From contig NZ_JANPLK010000017.1 in assembly GCF_031426495.1 (NCBI RefSeq), positions 66,517 to 130,516 of the forward strand: a stretch of DNA of 64,000 nucleotides, in the 5' to 3' direction. The stretch comes from Gemmatimonas sp. GTDB lineage: Bacteria; Gemmatimonadota; Gemmatimonadetes; Gemmatimonadales; Gemmatimonadaceae. Every line of letters begins with the position of its first letter. Within the stretch, counting starts at the first letter, position 1. Below are positions 8,401 through 15,906 of this stretch, one piece after another. The notes beneath the pieces are model-generated. The model had not been told where the DNA came from, did no database searches, and was given only the letters and a program-made list of their open reading frames with translations. Position numbers and translations under genes: made by a program.

Positions 8401-8694
8401 ATGGCACATAAAAAAGGCGTCGGCTCATCACGCAACGGTCGCGATTCGAATCCGAAGTTTCGCGGCATCAAGAAGTACGGTGGTGAGTTCGTAACGGCTG
8501 GCAACATCATCGCGCGTCAGTGCGGTACGAAGTGGCATCCCGGCAGCAATGTCGGCATGGGCACCGACTACACGATTTACTCGCTCGTCGATGGAGTGGT
8601 GCAGTTCCAACACCACAACAAGAAGAAGTACAAGATCAGTGTGCTCCCCGTCGAGTTCGTCGAAATGATCGTCGAGGAAGTAGTCGAGGCCTAA
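8401..8694 (+). CDS. rpmA: 50S ribosomal protein L27
   Basis: This 97-residue protein is L27, whose N-terminal tail reaches the peptidyl-transferase centre. It begins MAHKKGVGSSRNGRDSNPKF and continues GGEFVTAGNIIARQCGTKWH, all classic L27 features. The mature-type N-terminus is encoded directly, without the cleaved extension found in Firmicutes. A GGAG sits 10 bases ahead of the ATG. The C-terminal tail FQHHNKKKYKISVLPVEFVE is slightly longer than in E. coli. A strong terminator follows. Confidence 0.97.
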   Translation: MAHKKGVGSSRNGRDSNPKFRGIKKYGGEFVTAGNIIARQCGTKWHPGSNVGMGTDYTIYSLVDGVVQFQHHNKKKYKISVLPVEFVEMIVEEVVEA

Positions 8695-8719
8695 CCCTCG
8701 CCAGACGATCGTGGTATTC

Positions 8720-8750
8720 AAAAAGCCTCCGCCGTGCGCGGGGGCTTTTT
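8720..8750 (+). terminator. Rho-independent terminator of rplU-rpmA
   Basis: A 13-bp stem (AAAAAGCCTCCGC with GCGGGGGCTTTTT, one G-T pair) closes on a 5-base loop and ends in five T. This is one of the clearest terminators in the window. Confidence 0.9.
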
Positions 8751-8829
8751 GCGTTTGTCCCGCCGTAACTTCCGGGTGTCGGTTCACGTAGGTTCTTTGC
8801 ATCACTCACACTTTTCGGAGAAGCGAGCC

Positions 8830-9204
8830 ATGGCGATCTGGGATAAGGTCAAGCAGGGGATCGATAAGGCCGGGAAGGCGGCGCAGGACGTCTTCGACGA
8901 GGGCAAGCTGCGCCTCGACGCCTATCGGGCCCGCGAACAGGCGGACAAGGCCGCCGAGGCGCTTGGATACGCCGTGTTCCGTGCCGCAGATGCCGGTGGC
9001 GAGTTGGCGGCCGACGCACGCGATCGGCTCATTGTCGCCTTGCGGGCGCAGGACGCCGAGGCACGTCGCCTGGAGACTGAGCTGGCCGCGGCGCGCGCCG
9101 CCAACGGCACGACGGAGGCCGAGACGGCCGCCGGTTCAGTGCCGACCGCGCCCGTGCAACCGCCGGTGCAGCAGTCCGCGCCGCCGACGGATCCTCAGGG
9201 ATAG
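8830..9204 (+). CDS. Small helical protein, function unknown
   Basis: A 124-residue protein starting MAIWDKVKQGIDKAGKAAQD at an ATG with a GGAG 9 bases upstream; in-frame codons further upstream run through the previous terminator and were not used. Residues 1-90 are strongly helical, rich in Ala, Lys, Asp, Glu and Arg with amphipathic spacing, which suggests a coiled coil or a phasin- or apolipoprotein-like helix. The C-terminal 35 residues are a Pro, Ala and Thr rich disordered tail. There is no signal peptide and no cysteine. I recognise no family. The gene converges on the glycerophosphodiesterase gene and overlaps its end by 10 bases. Confidence 0.6.
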   Translation: MAIWDKVKQGIDKAGKAAQDVFDEGKLRLDAYRAREQADKAAEALGYAVFRAADAGGELAADARDRLIVALRAQDAEARRLETELAAARAANGTTEAETAAGSVPTAPVQPPVQQSAPPTDPQG

Positions 9205-9893
9205 AACGCCGCGCGAATGGTCGCCGGTACATCCGTGCAGAGGCCGTCTACGCCCCATGCGGCGAGGAGATGCGCGCGCACCGGATCGTTTTCGGTCCAC
9301 GCGATCACCTTGGTGCCACGGTCGTGAGCCGCGATCACGAGCGCTTCGTCGATCAGGTGGGTGTATTGCCAAAGCGCGTCCGGCGCGGTGGGGTGAAGCA
9401 TGCCCACCGGGTCAATGAGATACGAGTCGGATAAGAACCCGATCGCCGTGGTCGGGCGAGTCACCCTGACCGTGGCGGGAATGCGATGGTCGAATGAGTG
9501 CACCGCCGTCCGCACGGTGGGGTGGCGGTCCAGCACGGCAGCGACCGCCGCCTCGATGCGTGCAGCCTTCACCTCGACGTAGACCGTCGCCTGCGTCCCG
9601 ACCAGCGCCAGCACATCGTCGAGAAGCGGCAGCGGATGCCCGCCGTGCAGCCGCGCGGTACGGATCTCCGACAGCGTCAGGTCGCGAATCGCCGCAGTGC
9701 CTCCGGCGTTTCCACCCCGTTCCAGAGAAAGCACCGAGTCGTGATGCACCACCACGTGGCCGTCGGCCGACCCATGCACGTCGAGCTCGATGCCGTCTGC
9801 CTGTTGTTCGAGGGCTCGGCTGAAGGCGGCGAGAGTGTTCTCGAGGCACTCGCGCGACGAGCCGCGATGGGCGATGATGTCTGGTATATGCAT
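9195..9893 (-). CDS. ugpQ: Glycerophosphodiester phosphodiesterase
   Basis: This 232-residue protein is a GDPD-family TIM-barrel enzyme that hydrolyses glycerophosphodiesters to glycerol 3-phosphate and an alcohol. The catalytic residues stand out: HRG near residue 9, the glutamate in CLENTLAAF, ELDVHGSADG, and HHDSVL. No signal peptide is seen, so it is probably cytoplasmic, as is E. coli UgpQ. The start MHIPDIIAHRG puts the catalytic histidine at the usual place. It runs divergently from the sigma-factor gene (147 bases apart) and its 3' end overlaps the convergent small gene by 10 bases. The symbol is given by analogy only. Confidence 0.9.
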   Translation of the reverse strand: MHIPDIIAHRGSSRECLENTLAAFSRALEQQADGIELDVHGSADGHVVVHHDSVLSLERGGNAGGTAAIRDLTLSEIRTARLHGGHPLPLLDDVLALVGTQATVYVEVKAARIEAAVAAVLDRHPTVRTAVHSFDHRIPATVRVTRPTTAIGFLSDSYLIDPVGMLHPTAPDALWQYTHLIDEALVIAAHDRGTKVIAWTENDPVRAHLLAAWGVDGLCTDVPATIRAAFYP

Positions 9894-10039
9894 GTCTGCG
9901 CTCCCCGTCGCGTCGTCGTTGCCCGATTCCCAGCCCGAACCGCTCTGGCGGCCAAGCTTCGGTGCCCGACCTCGTCACGTCAATGGCGCGGCACGGCCTT
10001 AACGATGCCCCCGGCGCGTCGTCCAATAGGTCGAAGCGT

Positions 10040-10594
10040 ATGATCCAAGCCGAACAGACCGATGACGCGTCCGTCGATAGCGCCCTCATTGCGCAGTGGA
10101 TGGCGGGTGACGAGCGGGCCGCCACGGCGATAGTCGAGCGGCACGCGGGCGCGCTGGCGCGTTTTGCGGTCCGTTTGGGGGTCGAGGAGGATGTCGACGA
10201 GTTGGTGCAGGACACGTTCATCAGGGCATTTTCGGCGCTCGAGTCGTTCCGGTCGGACAGTTCGCTGCGCACGTGGTTGTTTACCATCGAACGTCGGCTC
10301 GTCATCGATCGGCGACGATCGTCGGCTCGGCGGGGGCGTGAGGTCGAAGTAGACGACGGTTATGCGGCTACCGAATACGACGCGCTCGACGCCTTGGTGG
10401 CGGATGAAGCCGCGCAGCGGATGGCCTCGGCGATTGGTCGTCTAACACGCATGCAGCGTGAGGTGTTTACGCTTCGTGTGCAGGAAGGGCGGAGTTACAG
10501 GGAGATCGCGGAAATCCTCGACAGTTCTGAGGGCGCCGCCCGGGTGCACTACCACAACGCGATGCGAGCCGTGAAGGAGTTTCTCGATGACTGA
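10040..10594 (+). CDS. RNA polymerase sigma factor, ECF subfamily
   Basis: This 184-residue protein is an extracytoplasmic-function sigma-70 factor. Region 2 includes DELVQDTFIRAFSALESF and SLRTWLFTIERRLVIDRRR (about residues 52-95), for -10 recognition and core binding. Region 4 includes LTRMQREVFTLRVQEGRSYR and EIAEILDSSEGAARVHYHNA (about 135-180), for -35 recognition. ATG 10040 (MIQAEQTDD) was chosen because translation upstream of it does not look like protein. The gene overlaps the next one by 8 bases, and that gene encodes a zinc-finger anti-sigma factor, the usual arrangement. I could not find a convincing ECF-type promoter in the divergent region upstream. Confidence 0.92.
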   Translation: MIQAEQTDDASVDSALIAQWMAGDERAATAIVERHAGALARFAVRLGVEEDVDELVQDTFIRAFSALESFRSDSSLRTWLFTIERRLVIDRRRSSARRGREVEVDDGYAATEYDALDALVADEAAQRMASAIGRLTRMQREVFTLRVQEGRSYREIAEILDSSEGAARVHYHNAMRAVKEFLDD

Positions 10595-11306
10595 GTGCCG
10601 GACACCGGAGATGCAGGACCTGTTGCCCGACTATGTGTCGGCGTCGCTTGATGCGGCCGCCGCGGCATTGGTGGAGCAGCACCTGTCGATCTGCGACCCG
10701 TGTCGCGACGACATCGCCGTGCTGCGCCTGGCGCGCGCGGTTCGGTCAAAGGCCGTGACCGTCGATGTCGCGAAGATCGTGGCGAACCTGCCGCGGCCCA
10801 CGCCGACGTTGAGACTTCTACGATCGTCCAGTGACACATCGCCGGATGCCGCGCCGTCGCGAGCCGCCGCGCCGACGAGCGCGCCGGTGAGCGCGCTGCG
10901 TCCTCGGCGCAACTGGTCGGGATCCGTCTGGCAAGTGGCGGCGGCGGTCGGCGTGATGATCGTAGGTGGCACCTCGCTCATCGTGTCGCGAAACAGTCCG
11001 AATAGCCTTACAGGTGCTCGTTCGAACGAGGCCCGGCTGGCGGAAGCCGCCGAAAGCGCATGGTCGCGGACGCCGGCGCCTGGCGTGCAGCCGTCGGCGA
11101 CGATCGCGGCACTGGATTCGCCCGCGAACATCGGCAGCGCCGGTCGCGAATCGCGGGTGTCCGTGTCGTACGGCGATCTTGGCGACTACTCCGAAGCCGA
11201 GCTGCAGCGCATGCTCGATCGCCTCGAGAAATGGGATGGCACGAGCTCCACTGAGCCGTTGCCGACGCTACCTGTTGTATCGACGTCTGGAGGGTCCGCA
11301 CCATGA
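10587..11306 (+). CDS. Anti-sigma factor with zinc-finger (ZAS) domain, one membrane segment
   Basis: A 239-residue membrane protein. Residues 1-50 form an anti-sigma zinc domain: VEQHLSICDPCRDD shows the His-x3-Cys-x2-Cys pattern. A proline- and alanine-rich linker follows, then one transmembrane segment around VAAAVGVMIVGGTSLIVS (about residues 114-132). The remaining 105 residues should be periplasmic and contain SYGDLGDYSEAELQRMLDRL near the end. The family role is to hold the cognate ECF sigma at the membrane until an envelope signal arrives. Its start overlaps the sigma gene, and its stop overlaps the start of the Spy-like gene, so all three are probably co-translated. Confidence 0.85.
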   Translation: MTECRTPEMQDLLPDYVSASLDAAAAALVEQHLSICDPCRDDIAVLRLARAVRSKAVTVDVAKIVANLPRPTPTLRLLRSSSDTSPDAAPSRAAAPTSAPVSALRPRRNWSGSVWQVAAAVGVMIVGGTSLIVSRNSPNSLTGARSNEARLAEAAESAWSRTPAPGVQPSATIAALDSPANIGSAGRESRVSVSYGDLGDYSEAELQRMLDRLEKWDGTSSTEPLPTLPVVSTSGGSAP

Positions 11307-11893
11307 TGACGCCGCGATTTCGATGGATGGTCGCCGCCGCGCTCGTCATGACGATCGGTTCGCCGATCGGTGCCGTCGCGCAGGGGACACCGCCGCACGG
11401 GACCGGTCGCTCGGGCGCGTCGCGCATGAATGATCCACAGCGTGACGTCCTCGAGAAGCGCTTTAAGCAACGCATCGACGCCATCGTTAAGGAGCGACTG
11501 CGTCTCACCGATGATCAGCAGAGCAAGCTGCGTGAGGTAGCGTCGCGTACGGAAGAATCGCGGCGCGTGCTGCGCCGAGAGGAGTTCGTGCTGCGCACGT
11601 CGTTGCGTGAGGAGATGAAGGCGGGGAAGAACGCCAACGAGGTCAGGGTCGGCGAACTACTCGACCAGATGCCTCGCCTCGAGCGTCGCAAGCTCGATCT
11701 GTTGGAGTCCGAACAGCGTGAGCTGGCCAAGTTCCTCTCGCCGACGCAGCGGGCGCGCTACTTCGGGCTGCAGGATGAGCTTCGCCGGGGAATGCATGAC
11801 CTGCAGCGTCGGCGCATGGGAATGGACGATTCGACGGCCGGCTCATCGGATGCTCGGGACATGCGGCGACGCGGGGCACCGCCGCCGATGTAA
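11303..11893 (+). CDS. Spy/CpxP-like periplasmic protein (LTxxQ type)
   Basis: A 196-residue secreted helical protein. The signal peptide runs to about residue 27 (RWMVAAALVMTIGSPIGAVA, then QG). The mature part is almost entirely charged helix: RLTDDQQSKLREVA resembles the LTxxQ motif of Spy/CpxP and CnrX-type periplasmic sensors, and FLSPTQRARYFGLQDELRR repeats the pattern. No cysteine and hardly any histidine remain after the signal peptide, so metal sensing in the manner of CnrX is doubtful. The start overlaps the anti-sigma stop (ATGA). By position it is either the periplasmic sensor or a chaperone target of the sigma/anti-sigma pair. Confidence 0.8.
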   Translation: MMTPRFRWMVAAALVMTIGSPIGAVAQGTPPHGTGRSGASRMNDPQRDVLEKRFKQRIDAIVKERLRLTDDQQSKLREVASRTEESRRVLRREEFVLRTSLREEMKAGKNANEVRVGELLDQMPRLERRKLDLLESEQRELAKFLSPTQRARYFGLQDELRRGMHDLQRRRMGMDDSTAGSSDARDMRRRGAPPPM

Positions 11894-11956
11894 TGGCTCC
11901 CCCCGTGGCGTCGCTTTCGCCAACCGTGTACACTTGTCTAGGTATGGATGGTGTAC

Positions 11957-12040
11957 GCCCAGATGGCGGAACTGGCAGACGCACGGGACTCAAAATCCCG
12001 CGCCCGCAAGGGCTTCCGAGTTCGACCCTCGGTCTGGGCA
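11957..12040 (+). tRNA. tRNA-Leu (anticodon CAA)
   Basis: The 84-base sequence folds as a class II tRNA. GCCCAGA pairs with TCTGGGC in the acceptor stem with A as discriminator. The anticodon arm is CGGGA-CTCAAAA-TCCCG with anticodon CAA. A long variable arm (GCCCGCAAGGGC) precedes the T arm (CCGAG-TTCGACC-CTCGG). The CCA end is not encoded. Confidence 0.95.
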
Positions 12041-12160
12041 TTGGTTGAGCGCCTATCGTGATGTCGTACGGCGCGCTAGGCGTTTCGCACAACGCCGTTG
12101 AGTTGTCGTGCGTAGTTGTCGATGTTGAGTGCAGGGCAGCGGCTGTACATGGGCCACTGA

Positions 12161-12232
12161 TGGGGTGTAGCTCAATGGCAGAGCACTCGACTGTTAATCG
12201 AGCGGTTGTAGGTTCGACTCCTACCGCCCCAG
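12161..12232 (+). tRNA. tRNA-Asn (anticodon GTT)
   Basis: The 72-base sequence folds as a cloverleaf. TGGGGTG pairs with CGCCCCA with G as discriminator. The anticodon arm is CTCGA-CTGTTAA-TCGAG with anticodon GTT, and the T arm is GTAGG-TTCGACT-CCTAC. The CCA end is not encoded. It lies 120 bases after tRNA-Leu, and both are probably cut from one transcript that ends at 12242-12288. Confidence 0.95.
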
Positions 12233-12241
12233 TCTTCGCAG

Positions 12242-12288
12242 CATAGAACGCTCGGTTTTCCCCTCGGAAAACCGAGCGTTCTATGTTT
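12242..12288 (+). terminator. Perfect 20-bp hairpin after the tRNA pair
   Basis: CATAGAACGCTCGGTTTTCC (12242-12261) pairs without mismatch with its reverse complement (12266-12285) around the loop CCTC, and TTT follows. The stem is much longer than a normal terminator needs. It lies 9 bases past tRNA-Asn and most simply ends the tRNA transcript. Confidence 0.75.
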
Positions 12289-12441
12289 CCGGCACCATTC
12301 GTCGCTCGTGGCCGCTCGCCTCGCTTGCCGCGCCCGCCCGTGAATGCCTAGCTTCCCGTAATCTGATGGTGCACGCTCCACGACTCATGGGCGATCCGCG
12401 ACCGTGCGGCATCGCCTATTCCCTCTGCGCCGATTGCGTCC

Positions 12442-13929
12442 ATGCCCTTTTCGCTCCAGCTCAGTCATGCCGCTCCCGCCTCGGTCGACTCACCGTTGCT
12501 GGCGATCGTGCTGTCTCAGGACCTGACACTCGACGACGCCCTGCGCGCCGTGGATTCGCCGCTCGCCGGCGCGATCCAGCGGTCGATCGCCCGACGCGAT
12601 TTCCGTGGCGGACGCGATGAGACCATGTTGTTCGTCGGTGGCGACACGGGTGCTCATCGTGTCCTGCTGGTTGGTCGCGGATCGGCGCCGCTCACGCGCG
12701 CTACCGCCCGACGTGCGGCGGCCATCGCGGCGCGGCAGGCGGGCAAGCTCGGTACCGGTGCAATGCACCTCGTACTCGCCGGTGGGGACGCGAACGCCGA
12801 CGCCATCGAAGGACTCGCGCTTGGAGCGGCCGCCGGGAGTTGGGCCTATCCCGATCTGCAGGCTCAGCCGCCCGAGAAGGATCGGCGGGCGCGCCTGGAG
12901 TCGGTCACGGTGCTGGGCGCCGACACTGATGCCGTGCGGGCGGGCTTCGCGGCCGGTGCGGCGGTGGCGGAGGGGCAGGCGATCGCCAAGCGGCTCGGCA
13001 TGATGCCCGGCAACGTGTGTACGCCCGAGACGTTTGTCGAAGTGGGGCGCGAGATCGCCGCGCGCCACGGGATGACGCTCACCGTGCTCGGGCGCGCCGA
13101 GATGGAGCAGGAAAAGATGGGTTCGTTTCTGTGCGTGGCGCAGGGGACGCCGGAGGAGCCTCGTCTCGTCGCGCTCGAGTATCGCGGCGGCGCGCCGGAT
13201 CAGCAGCCCGTGGTACTGATTGGCAAGGGCCTCTGCTTCGACACCGGTGGCATCTCCATCAAGCCGGCACCGGAAATGGAGTGGATGAAGTTCGACATGT
13301 CGGGCGCGGGCGGGGTGATGGGTGCGATGGACGCCATCGGTCGTCTCAAGCTGCCCGTGAACGTGGTGGGCATCATCGGGTCGACCACCAACATGCCCTC
13401 CGGCACGGCCGTGAAGCCCGGTGACGTCGTACGGGCCTCGAACGGCAAGACGATCGAAATCATCAACACCGACGCCGAAGGTCGTCTGGTGCTGGCCGAC
13501 CTGTTGGTGTTCGCGAAGCGGTTCAACCCGGCGATCGCCATCGATGCGGCGACGCTCACGGGTGCCATCGTGATTGGTCTTGGTGCGAATGCGGTCGGCG
13601 TGTTCGGAAAGGACCAGTCAGCGGTCGACGAAGTCCTGGCCGCCGGAGCGGCTTCAGGTGAGCCGGGATGGCCCCTTCCGCTGTGGGATGAGTACAAGGA
13701 GCAGATCAAATCCGATGTGGCCGACCTGAAGAATACAGGCGGCCGCGCGGCGGGCTCCATCACCGCTGCTCTCTTCCTGCAGGAATTCGTGGACGGTTAT
13801 CCGTGGGTGCATCTCGACGTGGCCGGGACGGCCTATTCGCAGGTCGATCTGGGCTGGATTCCGAAGGGACCGACGGGGACGCCCGTGGGCACGTTCGTCG
13901 AAATCGTACGGGCGCGCGCGCGTCGGTGA
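12442..13929 (+). CDS. pepA: Leucyl aminopeptidase (M17 family)
   Basis: This 495-residue cytosolic aminopeptidase releases N-terminal amino acids, preferring leucine, using two metal ions. The first metal and active-site segment LIGKGLCFDTGGISIKPA is near residues 258-275, and the M17 signature NTDAEGRLVLADLL is near 342-355. Later conserved segments include DVADLKNTGGRAAGSITAA and WVHLDVAGTAYS. The length is typical for PepA. No signal peptide is present. Its TGA overlaps the GTG start of the TonB-receptor-like gene (GTGA at 13926-13929), so the two may be translationally coupled although their functions are unrelated. Confidence 0.96.
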   Translation: MPFSLQLSHAAPASVDSPLLAIVLSQDLTLDDALRAVDSPLAGAIQRSIARRDFRGGRDETMLFVGGDTGAHRVLLVGRGSAPLTRATARRAAAIAARQAGKLGTGAMHLVLAGGDANADAIEGLALGAAAGSWAYPDLQAQPPEKDRRARLESVTVLGADTDAVRAGFAAGAAVAEGQAIAKRLGMMPGNVCTPETFVEVGREIAARHGMTLTVLGRAEMEQEKMGSFLCVAQGTPEEPRLVALEYRGGAPDQQPVVLIGKGLCFDTGGISIKPAPEMEWMKFDMSGAGGVMGAMDAIGRLKLPVNVVGIIGSTTNMPSGTAVKPGDVVRASNGKTIEIINTDAEGRLVLADLLVFAKRFNPAIAIDAATLTGAIVIGLGANAVGVFGKDQSAVDEVLAAGAASGEPGWPLPLWDEYKEQIKSDVADLKNTGGRAAGSITAALFLQEFVDGYPWVHLDVAGTAYSQVDLGWIPKGPTGTPVGTFVEIVRARARR

Positions 13930-15863
13930 TCCGCTCCGTTCGGCTTATGGCCGCCAGCCTGCTGGTGGCCATCGCGGTGCCGGCGTTCGCGTCGGCGCAG
14001 GTTCGTCCCGACTCGGTGCGGAAGGACACGGTACGGGTGTCGGTGCCCGTGCCGCCGCCGCCGGGTGTCGACACGCTTCCCAAGCGCATCATCGCCAGCG
14101 ACTCGGCCGTCTTCAAGCGTGAAGTCGCGCGCACGGACAGCATCAAACGCGCGATCGCGGCCGATACGATCAAGGCGCCGCTCGCGCGCTTCGAACGACC
14201 GGATGATTTCGAGACGTCGCCGCGACTGCGGTTTTCCCGCGAGGAGATTCTCTCGTCGGGGGCGGTCAACCTGGCGGATCTCCTCGATCGCGTGCCAGGC
14301 GTCACGACGTATCGCAGCGGATGGATCGCCGGCGTACACGCCGCGTCCTTCGCCGGAGATACCCGGCGCCTCCGTCTGTTCATCGATGGGGTCGAGATGG
14401 ATGCCATCGAGCCGCGCAACGGCGGCACGATCGATCTGACCGACGTGCAGCTATGGATGCTCGATGAGTTGGTGGTGGAGCGGGCGGCCGGCGAGGTGCG
14501 CGTCTGGATGCGCACGTGGACCGTCGAGCGCACGACGCCGTACACTCGGGCCGATATCTTCACGGGTGACCTGAATACCAACGCGTTTCGCGGCCTCTTT
14601 GCGCGTCGGTGGCGCAACGGCGTGCTGCTGCAACTCGGTGGACAGCAAGTGGCGACGCAGAGTGGACGCGTGAATGCATTCACCGGTGCGGAGAGCTCGG
14701 CCGGACGCGGTGATGGAACGGTGCAGGGATTCATGGCCCGCATTGGCTGGTCGAAGCGTCGTGTGAGCGTCGATCTGTTCGCGAATGCGACCGCCCGTGA
14801 ACGTGATCCGCATACGGCGCGCGAAGGATTCACCGATTTGCTGCCCTACAAGGGCTCGCGTCGCGATGCGTATCTGAGGGTCGGATACGGCGATACGCTG
14901 CGCGGTTTCTGGTCGCAAGCGATTGTCGGTGTCGTGCGCACGCGCCTTGAAGGAATCGGCGATGCCGTGGAGGCAACCGACTCGACGCCGGCCGTGGTAA
15001 CGGACACGATTCGTGGACGCACCCAACAGCTGCTGGCGGCGGGGTATCGCACGTCGCTCTGGTCGGTCTCGCTCACAGATCGGGTGCGTCCGATCGACGG
15101 CGCGGCGTTCCACGCGCCAGCGCTGCGCGGACGACTTGGCGGCGCACGCTATGCGATCGGTGCGTTCGCCGAAGAGAACGGAGCGGACTCCACGCGCCGC
15201 ATCGATCTGTCGGCACGGGCGCAACCCTTTTCGTGGCTGATCCTCACCGGCGCGCAGAGTACGCGCACCCCGGATTCGGCGACCGGTCGCGAGAGTGGCA
15301 ACACGTTGCGCGCCGAGGCCGCGCTCAAAGTTGGCCGATTGTGGCTCGGCGGCGGCGTCATTCGGGACAACGGCAATCGCTTCGACTCGCCGGTGATTCT
15401 GGGAACGCCGGCGGCCGTGCTGTCGTCGGTCGATGCCCAGGGTGTCCTCGTGTCGGCCGCTGGTCGTGTGTACAAAGACGTGCGTGTCGATGTGCAGGCG
15501 ATTCGGTGGGATGGCTCGCAGTACAATCGTCCGCAGCTGCACGTACGAACGGAGATCGCACTCATCAGCGATTGGCGCCGTCGATTCCCGCGTGGTGAGT
15601 TCTCGATCAACGCCCGCATCTGGCACGAGCTGCGCGATGGTGTGCCGTTTTTCTACGGCACGGCGGCGGGCAGCAGCACGCCGGAGGTCCGCATCACCGA
15701 GCGCGCCAATGTGATGACCGGGTTGCTCGAACTGCGCATCCAGCGCGCGACGCTTTTCTACCAATACCGCAATCTGACCGGCGGTGCGTACGAGCAGATT
15801 CGCGGTATCACCATGCCGCCCGCCGTCCAGATGTACGGCGTGCGCTGGGAGTTCTGGAACTGA
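13926..15863 (+). CDS. TonB-dependent receptor-like outer-membrane protein (plug plus short barrel)
   Basis: A 645-residue exported protein. I chose the GTG at 13926, which overlaps the pepA stop, because it gives a basic n-region (IRSVR) followed by the hydrophobic core MAASLLVAIAVPAFASAQ of a signal peptide. An internal ATG at 13947 is an alternative. After a proline-rich stretch, a plug-domain pattern appears at about residues 98-180: EEILSSGAVNLADLLDRVPG, then RLRLFIDGVEMD and LDELVVERAAGEVRVW. The rest alternates polar and aromatic residues as in beta strands and ends MYGVRWEFWN. The barrel part (about 460 residues) is shorter than in typical TonB receptors. No TonB box is obvious. The substrate is unknown. 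Confidence 0.75.
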   Translation: MIRSVRLMAASLLVAIAVPAFASAQVRPDSVRKDTVRVSVPVPPPPGVDTLPKRIIASDSAVFKREVARTDSIKRAIAADTIKAPLARFERPDDFETSPRLRFSREEILSSGAVNLADLLDRVPGVTTYRSGWIAGVHAASFAGDTRRLRLFIDGVEMDAIEPRNGGTIDLTDVQLWMLDELVVERAAGEVRVWMRTWTVERTTPYTRADIFTGDLNTNAFRGLFARRWRNGVLLQLGGQQVATQSGRVNAFTGAESSAGRGDGTVQGFMARIGWSKRRVSVDLFANATARERDPHTAREGFTDLLPYKGSRRDAYLRVGYGDTLRGFWSQAIVGVVRTRLEGIGDAVEATDSTPAVVTDTIRGRTQQLLAAGYRTSLWSVSLTDRVRPIDGAAFHAPALRGRLGGARYAIGAFAEENGADSTRRIDLSARAQPFSWLILTGAQSTRTPDSATGRESGNTLRAEAALKVGRLWLGGGVIRDNGNRFDSPVILGTPAAVLSSVDAQGVLVSAAGRVYKDVRVDVQAIRWDGSQYNRPQLHVRTEIALISDWRRRFPRGEFSINARIWHELRDGVPFFYGTAAGSSTPEVRITERANVMTGLLELRIQRATLFYQYRNLTGGAYEQIRGITMPPAVQMYGVRWEFWN

Positions 15864-15906
15864 TGCGGTTGACCTCGTTCGACGTGCGCGCTTCATTGCC
15901 CATCGC

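Noticed and set aside
9894..10039. ECF-type autoregulatory promoter before the sigma gene
   Set aside because: A GAAC-like -35 exists, but no properly spaced -10 follows, so I could not support it.
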